From: an uncultured Lachnospiraceae bacterium
GTDB lineage: Bacteria > Bacillota > Clostridia > Lachnospirales > Lachnospiraceae
Direction of reading: 5' to 3'
Assembly (NCBI GenBank): GCA_947175845.1
Contig: CAMWOK010000006.1
Span: 1 to 26,312 of the forward strand
DNA length: 26,312 nt
The position numbers and the translations under genes were made by a program. The notes below the pieces were generated by a model, which had not been told where the DNA came from, did no database searches, and was given only the letters and a program-made list of their open reading frames with translations. Below, one piece after another: positions 1-7,070 of this stretch. Each line of letters opens with the position of its first letter. Position 1 is the stretch's first letter.

Positions 1-204
1 ACGAGTGACGGGGGCGCGGAGTTGGGTATAAGAGTCATGGGCTGTGCTGTGAATGGTCCCGGGGAGGCGAGAGAGGCGGATATCGGGATTGCGGGAGGCA
101 TCGGGGAAGGGCTTCTCATCAGGAAGGGCGAGATTGTCAGGAAAGTGCCCGAGAGTGAACTGTTGAACACATTGAAGTGTGAGTTGGATCATTGGAAAGA
201 GTGA
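1..204 (+). CDS. ispG: IspG (GcpE), 4-hydroxy-3-methylbut-2-enyl diphosphate synthase, C-terminal fragment
   Basis: Only the last 67 codons are present; the gene runs off the left edge, with an open frame from base 1. IspG is the cytoplasmic [4Fe-4S] enzyme that converts methylerythritol cyclodiphosphate to HMBPP in the MEP isoprenoid pathway. The visible part holds the family's C-terminal signature MGCAVNGPGEAREADIG. Its Cys (bases 43-45) and the Glu seven residues later match the third cluster cysteine and the cluster-ligating Glu known from E. coli IspG (Cys305/Glu312). The stop codon lies just before polC, and the polC ribosome binding site is inside the last ispG codons, so the two are probably co-transcribed and translationally coupled. 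The Lachnospiraceae order rseP-ispG-polC is the expected context, but only ispG-polC can be seen here. Confidence 0.95.
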   Translation, partial: TSDGGAELGIRVMGCAVNGPGEAREADIGIAGGIGEGLLIRKGEIVRKVPESELLNTLKCELDHWKE

Positions 205-214
205 TGTGATAGCG

Positions 215-3200
215 ATGGAAAAGAAATTTTTCGAGGCGTTTCCCAATCTCAGGCTCGACGGCGTGCAGCGGGATCTGTTTGAGCAGGTGGCGGTGGAGCG
301 GATCACGGCAACCAGACGCAGGGATCTGCTGCGCATCTATATCCGAAGCGGGCGTCTGATCGAGAAAGAAGCGATCTATGCCGTGGAGAAAGAGATCAAA
401 AAGCAGTTTTTTCCGCGGGACTATCTGATCGTCAAAATATATGAAAAATTCGTGCTCTCAGAGCAGTACAGCCCGGAAAAGCTGATGGAGCTGTACCGGG
501 AGAGCATTCTCGCTGAGATCAAGGAATGCGACCATATGCTCTACACGATGTTCCGGCAGGCGGATGTAGTGTTTCCACAGGAAACGATCATGGAGCTTGT
601 TCTCGAGGACAGCGTGATTGCAAAGTCCAAGGAGGATGAGCTGATTGGCATCCTGGATAAGGTTATGAACGAGCGCTGCGGTTTTCAGGTAACATTTCAG
701 ACTGCCTACAAGGAAGTGAAGGCAAGCCGGTACAAGGAGGATGATGAACTGCGCATTCGAAAGATTGTGGAGGGAATCAGCAGCCGCATTGGAGGTACTG
801 TCAGAGGAAATGACGCGGTTGCCGCGTCGGAGGAGAATGTGCAGACTGCACCGGGCGCAACAGCGGGCGGCGGGACGGCTCCGAAACCGGGACAGACAGC
901 CGCCTCGTCAGAGCGCAAGGCTGAGGCTTCCACTGCGGAGAGAAAGCCGCAGGAGAAGAAATCCTACGGCAGATTTGAGAAAGGCGGGGACAAGGGCTTC
1001 CAGAAACGGGCACTTCGGCGCTCGGACAATCCCAACATCATCTTCGGAAGGGATTTTGAGGACGAGAGCATCAACATTGAGGAAATCTGGGGCGAGATGG
1101 GAGAGGTCGTCATCCGCGGAAAGGTGCGTGCCCTGGAAACCCGCGAGATCAGAAATGAGAGAACGATCGTGAGCTTTGAGATGACAGACTTCACGGATAC
1201 GATCAAGATTAAGATGTTTGTACATAACGAACAGCTTCCGGAGCTGACGGGAGATCTGAAAGTCGGTGCATTTGTGAAACTCAAAGGGGTCACGGTGAAT
1301 GATACCTTTGACAGAGAACTTACAATCGGATCGGTTATCGGGGTGATGAAGATACCGGATTTCACGACGACGCGCATGGACAACAGCGCCAGAAAGCGTG
1401 TGGAACTGCACTGTCATACCAAGATGAGCGACATGGACGGTGTCTCTGATGTCAAGGATCTCATCAAGCGCGCGAAGAAGTGGGGCCACAAGGCGCTTGC
1501 CATAACAGACCACGGATGTGTGCAGGCGTTTCCCGACGCGAACCATGCCCTTGACCACGGGGATGAATTTAAGGTCATCTATGGCGTGGAGGGGTATCTG
1601 GTAGACGATCTGAAAGAGATCGTGACCAACGAGAAAGGGCAGACGCTGGATCAGACCTATGTGGTATTTGATATAGAGACAACCGGTTTTTCGCCTGTGA
1701 CCAACCGCATAATTGAGATCGGCGCGGTGAAGGTGGAATGCGGGCAGATCACAGACCGGTTTTCTGCGTTTGTCAATCCCGAAGTGCCGATTCCATTTGA
1801 GATCGAAAAGCTGACAGGCATCAACGACAGCATGGTGATCGGCGCAGATACGATTGAGAAGGTGCTGCCTGAATTTCTGGAATTTGTGGGGGATGCGGCG
1901 CTTGTTGCGCACAATGCGAATTTTGATGTGGGATTTATCAGGGAAAATGCGAGGCGGCAGGGTATTGCGGTCGATTTTACCTATGTGGACACGGTCGGCA
2001 TTGCGCGGATGCTGCTCACCGGGCAGGCAAAATACACGCTGGATGCCGTCGCGAAGACCTTGAAAATATCGCTTGAAAACCATCACCGTGCAGTCGACGA
2101 CGCGGAGTGTACTGCTGAGATCTTTCTAAAATTTGCAGAGATGCTGCACGGGGATGACGTGGACACGCTTGCCCAGCTTAACGAGATGGGCAGGGCGAGC
2201 GTCGAGGCAGTCAGAAAGCTGCATTCTTTTCATATTATTATACTGGCAAAAAACCAGACAGGGCGCACAAATCTGTACAGGCTGATATCGGAGTCCCACC
2301 TGACTTATTTTTATAAGCGGCCATTGATTCCAAAGAGCCTGATTCTGAAATATCGGGAAGGGCTGATTCTCGGAAGCGCCTGCGAGGCGGGAGAACTGTT
2401 TCGGGCGCTGTTAGACGGCCAGGGCGAGGAGCAGATTGCGCGGATTGTAGAGTTTTATGACTATCTCGAGATACAGCCGATCGGCAACAATCGCTTCATG
2501 ATTGAGTCCGAAAAGCTCAAGGATATCAATTCTGAGGAAGATCTGATCGCGCTCAACAAGAGGGTGGTCAAACTCGGGGAACAGTTCCGCAAGCCTGTGG
2601 TTGCCACCTGTGACGTGCATTTTCTGGACCCCGAGGACGAGGTTTACAGACGCATTATCATGACTGGCAAAGGGTTCAAGGACGCGGACGACCAGGCGCC
2701 GCTGTACCTGCGCACGACGGAGGAGATGCTGGATGAATTTTCTTACTATCTCGGAAGCGAGAAGGCGGAGGAGATTGTCATAACAAACACGAATCTGATC
2801 GCGGATATGTGTGACAGAATCGCGCCTGTCCGCCCGGACAAATGTCCTCCGGTCATCGAGAACAGTGACCAGCAGCTGACAGACATCTGCTACAGAAAGG
2901 CGCACGAGATGTACGGGGAAGAACTGCCCGATATTGTGGAGGCACGCCTGAAGCGGGAGTTGAACTCGATCATCAGCAACGGGTTTGCCGTGATGTACAT
3001 TATTGCGCAGAAGCTTGTGTGGAAGTCGGTGGAGGACGGATATCTGGTCGGATCGCGCGGGTCCGTGGGATCCTCGTTTGTGGCGACCATGGCGGGGATC
3101 ACGGAGGTGAATCCGTTGAGTCCGCACTATTACTGTAAAAACCGGCACTACAGTGATTTTTACTCGGAGGATGTCAGGAAGTTTGCGGGCATGGCAGGCT

Positions 3201-4759
3201 GCGATATGCCGGACAAGTTCTGTCCGGTCTGCGGGGAGAGGCTGACAAAGGACGGATTTGACATCCCGTTCGAGACGTTTCTTGGGTTTAAGGGAAACAA
3301 GGAGCCGGACATCGACCTGAATTTTTCGGGCGAGTACCAGAGCAAGGCGCACAAATACACGGAGGTGATCTTCGGGTACGGACAGACCTTCCGCGCAGGG
3401 ACGATCGGCACGCTGGCGGACAAGACGGCGTTTGGATATGTCAAGAACTACTATGAGGAGCGCGGAAAGCACAAGCGCACCAGCGAGATCAACCGCATTG
3501 TGGAGGGGTGCGTGGGGGTGCGGCGCACCACAGGACAGCACCCGGGCGGCATTGTCGTGCTCCCGGTGGGGGAGGAGATCAATTCCTTCACGCCGGTGCA
3601 GCATCCTGCAAACGATATGACGACGGACACCGTCACCACGCACTTTGACTATCATTCCATAGATCACAACCTGCTCAAGCTTGATATCCTCGGGCACGAC
3701 GATCCGACGATGATTCGTATGCTGCAGGATTTGACGGGGATCGACCCCACGACCATACCGCTCGACGACAAAGATGTGATGTCGCTTTTTCAGAATACGA
3801 CAGCGCTCGGCATCACGCCGGAGGATATCGGCGGGTGTAAGCTTGGCTGCCTTGGCATCCCGGAGTTTGGAACGGATTTTGCGATGCAGATGGTCATCGA
3901 CGCACAGCCCAAATATTTTTCGGATCTCGTCCGGATTTCGGGGCTGTCACACGGGACGGACGTGTGGCTGGGCAATGCGCAGACGCTGATCCAGGAGGGA
4001 AAGGCGACGATCTCGACGGCAATCTGTACGCGCGACGACATCATGACGTACTTGATTGGAATGGGGCTTGACTCGGAGGAGTCTTTCAAGATTATGGAGG
4101 CGGTGCGCAAGGGCACGGTCGCAAAAGGAAAGTGCGGCAATTGGGGCGAGTGGAAGCAGGACATGCTCGACCACAATGTGCCGGACTGGTATGTGTGGTC
4201 GTGCGAGAAGATACAGTACATGTTTCCAAAGGCGCACGCGGCGGCATACGTCATGATGGGATGGCGCATCGCGTACTGCAAAATCAACTACCCGCTTGCG
4301 TACTACTGTGCATTCTTCAGCATCAGGGCATCGGCGTTCTCGTACGAGAGCATGTGTCTTGGGCGGGAGCATCTCGAGCGTGTCATGGCGGAGTACAGAA
4401 AGCGCGGCGACAGCCTGTCCAACAAGGAGCAGGACGCATTGAAGGATATGCGCATTGTCCAGGAGATGTACGCGAGAGGATTTGAGTTTGAGCCGCTGGA
4501 CATCTTCAGGGCACACTCGAGAAACTTTCAGATTGTCAATGACCGGGTGATGCCGTCGCTGAGCAGCATCGAGGGACTTGGCGAGAAGGCGGCGGACGCG
4601 ATCATGGAGGCGGCAAAGGACGGGCCGTTTTTGTCAAAGGATGATTTCAGGAGCAGGACAAAGGTGTCCAAAACAGTCATTGATCTGATGGCGGACCTGG
4701 GGCTTCTGGGCGATATTCCAGAGTCAAATCAGATCAGCCTGTTCGATCTGGTTGGGTAA
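215..4759 (+). CDS. polC: PolC-type DNA polymerase III alpha subunit (Gram-positive replicase)
   Basis: This is the replicative polymerase with built-in proofreading. In the 1514-residue reading, the order is: N-terminal domain (1 to ~190); a low-complexity Ala/Gly/Ser/Lys linker (~190-280); OB fold (~290-340); PHP domain opening with LHCHTKMSDMDG (His399, His401); and an inserted DnaQ-like exonuclease with FDIETTG (Asp486, Glu488), an AHNANFD motif and HRAVDDAE (His624, Asp628). The polymerase core follows, with GSRGSVGSSF (~946), a cysteine cluster CDMPDKFCPVCG (996-1007) and PDIDLNFSGEY containing the catalytic aspartates (Asp1032, Asp1034). A helix-hairpin-helix lies near 1450-1475. B. 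subtilis PolC is about 1437 residues; the linker accounts for much of the excess. The start is uncertain. ATG 215 is used, but GTG 206 sits at better spacing from GGAAAG (194-199), and the frame is open back to GTG 179. A terminator follows. Confidence 0.96.
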   Translation: MEKKFFEAFPNLRLDGVQRDLFEQVAVERITATRRRDLLRIYIRSGRLIEKEAIYAVEKEIKKQFFPRDYLIVKIYEKFVLSEQYSPEKLMELYRESILAEIKECDHMLYTMFRQADVVFPQETIMELVLEDSVIAKSKEDELIGILDKVMNERCGFQVTFQTAYKEVKASRYKEDDELRIRKIVEGISSRIGGTVRGNDAVAASEENVQTAPGATAGGGTAPKPGQTAASSERKAEASTAERKPQEKKSYGRFEKGGDKGFQKRALRRSDNPNIIFGRDFEDESINIEEIWGEMGEVVIRGKVRALETREIRNERTIVSFEMTDFTDTIKIKMFVHNEQLPELTGDLKVGAFVKLKGVTVNDTFDRELTIGSVIGVMKIPDFTTTRMDNSARKRVELHCHTKMSDMDGVSDVKDLIKRAKKWGHKALAITDHGCVQAFPDANHALDHGDEFKVIYGVEGYLVDDLKEIVTNEKGQTLDQTYVVFDIETTGFSPVTNRIIEIGAVKVECGQITDRFSAFVNPEVPIPFEIEKLTGINDSMVIGADTIEKVLPEFLEFVGDAALVAHNANFDVGFIRENARRQGIAVDFTYVDTVGIARMLLTGQAKYTLDAVAKTLKISLENHHRAVDDAECTAEIFLKFAEMLHGDDVDTLAQLNEMGRASVEAVRKLHSFHIIILAKNQTGRTNLYRLISESHLTYFYKRPLIPKSLILKYREGLILGSACEAGELFRALLDGQGEEQIARIVEFYDYLEIQPIGNNRFMIESEKLKDINSEEDLIALNKRVVKLGEQFRKPVVATCDVHFLDPEDEVYRRIIMTGKGFKDADDQAPLYLRTTEEMLDEFSYYLGSEKAEEIVITNTNLIADMCDRIAPVRPDKCPPVIENSDQQLTDICYRKAHEMYGEELPDIVEARLKRELNSIISNGFAVMYIIAQKLVWKSVEDGYLVGSRGSVGSSFVATMAGITEVNPLSPHYYCKNRHYSDFYSEDVRKFAGMAGCDMPDKFCPVCGERLTKDGFDIPFETFLGFKGNKEPDIDLNFSGEYQSKAHKYTEVIFGYGQTFRAGTIGTLADKTAFGYVKNYYEERGKHKRTSEINRIVEGCVGVRRTTGQHPGGIVVLPVGEEINSFTPVQHPANDMTTDTVTTHFDYHSIDHNLLKLDILGHDDPTMIRMLQDLTGIDPTTIPLDDKDVMSLFQNTTALGITPEDIGGCKLGCLGIPEFGTDFAMQMVIDAQPKYFSDLVRISGLSHGTDVWLGNAQTLIQEGKATISTAICTRDDIMTYLIGMGLDSEESFKIMEAVRKGTVAKGKCGNWGEWKQDMLDHNVPDWYVWSCEKIQYMFPKAHAAAYVMMGWRIAYCKINYPLAYYCAFFSIRASAFSYESMCLGREHLERVMAEYRKRGDSLSNKEQDALKDMRIVQEMYARGFEFEPLDIFRAHSRNFQIVNDRVMPSLSSIEGLGEKAADAIMEAAKDGPFLSKDDFRSRTKVSKTVIDLMADLGLLGDIPESNQISLFDLVG

Positions 4760-4780
4760 CAGTATGTGAAACAGGACATT

Positions 4781-4828
4781 AAAGTGGAGAAATTTCTTAA
4801 AAAAATGGAAATATTTTCCACTTTTTTT
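4781..4828 (+). terminator. Rho-independent terminator after polC
   Basis: The arms AAAGTGGA (4781-4788) and TCCACTTT (4817-4824) pair, with further A-T pairs toward a large A-rich loop. A run of seven T follows (4822-4828). The stem is AU-rich and the loop is long, so it is weaker than the ftsZ terminator. It lies 21 bases after the polC stop. The arms also contain an AAAGTGG word like the boxes upstream of mraZ. Confidence 0.6.
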
Positions 4829-4938
4829 GTGTCCGGCAAGGGCGTGTGGGGCGGTCAAAGTATACTATATATAGGCTTTCAGAGGAGATATAACCAATTT
4901 TAACACAATATGAAGTTGTCCAGATACATAAGTTCTGC

Positions 4939-4967
4939 TTGTTATTTTGTTCGATTTCATGTAAAAT
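4939..4967 (+). promoter_or_regulatory. Housekeeping-type promoter for the mraZ/dcw operon
   Basis: TTGTTA (4939-4944) and TAAAAT (4962-4967) are separated by exactly 17 bases, a good match to the sigma-A pattern. The predicted start of transcription is about 4974-4975, at the first AAGTGG box, which gives a leader of roughly 47 bases before the mraZ ATG. The upstream sequence is AT-rich. It is the only well-formed promoter I can find in the polC-mraZ gap. Confidence 0.65.
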
Positions 4968-4973
4968 GAAATC

Positions 4974-5010
4974 AAAGTGGTGGAAAGTGGAACCAAGTGG
5001 TACGAAGTGG
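4974..5010 (+). promoter_or_regulatory. Four direct AAGTGG repeats at 10-bp spacing; probable MraZ operator
   Basis: AAGTGG occurs at 4975-4980, 4985-4990, 4995-5000 and 5005-5010, one helical turn apart. The first two are AAAGTGG. A degenerate fifth decamer ends at 5020, directly before the ATG. MraZ proteins are known to bind direct repeats upstream of their own operon: TGGGN boxes in E. coli and AAAGTG[T/G] in Mycoplasma gallisepticum. The array runs from the predicted transcription start to near the mraZ ribosome binding site, so bound MraZ would obstruct transcription. Autoregulation is inferred. Confidence 0.8.
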
Positions 5011-5020
5011 CGGTGATTGG

Positions 5021-5452
5021 ATGTTCATGGGCGAATACAATCATACAATTGACGCGAAGGGCAGGCTGATTATCCCCTCGAAGTTCCGCGAAGTATTAGG
5101 AGACGATTTCGTGGTGACAAAGGGACTTGATGGCTGTCTGTTTGTGTACGATAACACCGAGTGGTCCGCTTTTGAAGAAAAGCTCAAAGCTTTACCGCTT
5201 ATGAACAAAGAATCTCGAAAATTTGTCCGCTTCTTTCTCGCAGGCGCAGCCGGCGTGGAGGTGGACAAGCAGGGAAGAATACTGATACCGTCTGTGTTGA
5301 GGGAGTTTGCAGCGCTGGATAAGGACGTCGTTCTGGCGGGGGTAGGAGGACGCATCGAGATCTGGAGCAGGACTCGGTGGGAGGAAACTTCGAAGTACGA
5401 TGATATGGATGATATCGCAGAACATATGTCTGAGCTGGGATTGATGATTTGA
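5021..5452 (+). CDS. mraZ: MraZ, dcw operon transcriptional regulator
   Basis: This 143-residue protein has the MraZ double AbrB-like fold: an N-terminal repeat GEYNHTIDAKGRLIIPSKFR and a C-terminal repeat with VDKQGRILIPSVLREFA. The paired DxxGRxxIP motifs are diagnostic. MraZ forms ring oligomers and controls its own division and cell-wall operon. ATG 5021 is chosen because GGTGAT (5012-5017) fits the downstream half of an extended Shine-Dalgarno at correct spacing, and because MFMGEY is the usual MraZ N-terminus. The in-frame GTG at 4997 would lie inside the AAGTGG operator. It is the first gene of the cluster, 60 bases ahead of rsmH. Confidence 0.97.
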   Translation: MFMGEYNHTIDAKGRLIIPSKFREVLGDDFVVTKGLDGCLFVYDNTEWSAFEEKLKALPLMNKESRKFVRFFLAGAAGVEVDKQGRILIPSVLREFAALDKDVVLAGVGGRIEIWSRTRWEETSKYDDMDDIAEHMSELGLMI

Positions 5453-5512
5453 GAACGGCAGGGCGGAGAAACTGGAGCAGATTCCTGAAACTCTCAGAAA
5501 GGAAGCGGTAAT

Positions 5513-6454
5513 ATGGAGATGGAATTTAGGCATGCATCAGTATTGCTTGATGAAACAATTGAGGCACTGAACGTAAAACCGGACGGGGTTTATCTCGATG
5601 GGACCCTGGGCGGCGGTGGACATGCCTTTGCGGTATGTGAGAGACTGAGTGAGAAAGGGCGCTTTTATGGCATAGATCAGGATGCAGCGGCCATAGAGGC
5701 GGCCGGGAGACGTCTGGAAAAATTTGGAGACAGGGCAGCGGTTATACGGGACAATTACTGCAATGCGCGGGAGGCGCTCCGGGGGAGGGGCGTGGAGTAC
5801 GTGGACGGGATTGTCCTTGACCTGGGGGTATCCTCGTATCAGCTTGACACGATCGAGCGCGGCTTTACATACAAGTATGACACGCCGCTTGACATGCGCA
5901 TGGACCAGAGGCAGAAGCTGACAGCGCGGGATATCGTGAACGGTTACGACGAGCAGTCACTGTACCATGTCATACGGGATTACGGCGAGGACCAGTTTGC
6001 CAAAAATATAGCAAAACACATTGTGCAGGCGAGACAGAAGGCGCCGATTGAGACGACCTTTGCGCTGAACGAGATCATCAAAGCGGCGATACCAGCCAAG
6101 ATGCGGGCGGCGGGCGGCCATCCGTCGAAGAGGACGTTTCAGGCGATCCGCATCGAGTGCAATCATGAGCTTGACGTGCTCAGAGACTCCCTTGAGGATA
6201 TGATTCAGCTGTTAAATGCGCAGGGAAGGCTGTGCATCATCACGTTTCACTCGCTGGAGGACAGGATTGTGAAAAACTTTTTCAGGCAGATGGAAAATCC
6301 CTGTACCTGTCCGCCGGAGTTTCCGGTCTGTGTCTGTGGAAAAATACCATATGGAAGAGTGATATCGCGGAAACCGATCCTGCCTTCGCCAAAGGAGCAG
6401 GAGGCCAATCCGCGGTCAAAGAGTGCGAAACTGAGAGTTTTTGAGAGAATATAA
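5513..6454 (+). CDS. rsmH: RsmH, 16S rRNA (cytosine-1402 N4) methyltransferase
   Basis: RsmH (MraW) uses S-adenosylmethionine to methylate N4 of C1402 in the ribosomal decoding site. The 313-residue length is typical. The N-terminus HASVLLDETIEALN leads into the SAM-binding loop DGTLGGGGHAFAV (about residues 29-41). Further family motifs are GIVLDLGVSSYQLD, GFTYKYDTPLDMRMD and the C-terminal ITFHSLEDRIVKNFF. An AAAGGAAG ribosome binding site precedes ATG 5513. It is the second gene of the dcw cluster, and its place after mraZ is nearly universal. A cysteine-rich stretch, CTCPPEFPVCVCG, lies near residue 265 and also occurs in related enzymes. Confidence 0.97.
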   Translation: MEMEFRHASVLLDETIEALNVKPDGVYLDGTLGGGGHAFAVCERLSEKGRFYGIDQDAAAIEAAGRRLEKFGDRAAVIRDNYCNAREALRGRGVEYVDGIVLDLGVSSYQLDTIERGFTYKYDTPLDMRMDQRQKLTARDIVNGYDEQSLYHVIRDYGEDQFAKNIAKHIVQARQKAPIETTFALNEIIKAAIPAKMRAAGGHPSKRTFQAIRIECNHELDVLRDSLEDMIQLLNAQGRLCIITFHSLEDRIVKNFFRQMENPCTCPPEFPVCVCGKIPYGRVISRKPILPSPKEQEANPRSKSAKLRVFERI

Positions 6455-6511
6455 TCTTTTTGAAGGGAGAGCAGTTTGCTCAAAGCTGAGTAGTTAGGAG
6501 GAACCTTGAGA

Positions 6512-7045
6512 ATGAGACATGCCACTTCAGCAGCAGGTACAAGTAGACAAAACGCAGGGAGCCGCAGCAGGGGCAGTCATAATGGCAGCCGTCGAAATAC
6601 AAATCAGAACTATGAATATATAGAAGGAAGTGCAGTCAGAAAACTGCAGGCCGCGGACGGGCGGCGGGAGAGTGAGCGGCAGAGGCCGCAGGCACATTCT
6701 GTGCGGAGAACCAAGATAAAGGCAGTTCCCATGAATAAGGGATATATCGCGGTGGCAGCCGTGGCGTTTCTGGTTGTGTGCTGTGTGCTTATCGGCTATG
6801 TTGACCTGCAGTCCGATATCACCAATCACATCTCGAATATCTCGAGGCTGGAGAGCCAGCTCAATGAGATGAAACTTGCAAATGACGAGACCTACACAAA
6901 GATTATGAGCAGTATTGACCTCGAGGAGATCAAGCGCATTGCGGTCAATGAGCTTGGTATGAAGTACGCGAAGGAAGGACAGGTTATCCAGTACACTGGC
7001 GAGGGAAATGACTATGTGCGCCAGTATGGACAGGTACCAGAATAG
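6512..7045 (+). CDS. ftsL: FtsL-like septum protein (single-pass, coiled coil)
   Basis: This 177-residue protein has a long basic, Arg/Ser/Asn-rich cytoplasmic N-terminus (~1-75), one membrane helix (GYIAVAAVAFLVVCCVLIGYV, ~77-97) and an extracellular helical stretch with heptad-like spacing (~98-150). That is the topology of FtsL, which joins DivIC and FtsQ/DivIB to activate septal peptidoglycan synthesis. Sequence identity in this family is low, so the call rests on topology and on position between rsmH and a class B PBP. The ribosome binding site AGGAGG (6496-6501) serves either ATG 6512 (10-base spacing, used here) or TTG 6506 (4-base spacing). The N-terminal tail is long compared with B. 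subtilis FtsL (~117 residues). Confidence 0.75.
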   Translation: MRHATSAAGTSRQNAGSRSRGSHNGSRRNTNQNYEYIEGSAVRKLQAADGRRESERQRPQAHSVRRTKIKAVPMNKGYIAVAAVAFLVVCCVLIGYVDLQSDITNHISNISRLESQLNEMKLANDETYTKIMSSIDLEEIKRIAVNELGMKYAKEGQVIQYTGEGNDYVRQYGQVPE

Positions 7046-7070
7046 AGCAGTATCAATACAGGGTGATTTG

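Noticed and set aside
908..3697. Long antisense open frames opposite polC (392 and 428 codons)
   Set aside because: Arg/His/Leu-rich shadow translations with no recognisable domain and no ribosome binding site of note.
4910..4969. A 19-codon peptide frame (ATG 4910) upstream of mraZ
   Set aside because: The nearest SD-like sequence (about 4882-4888) is some 22 bases away and the frame lies across the predicted promoter.
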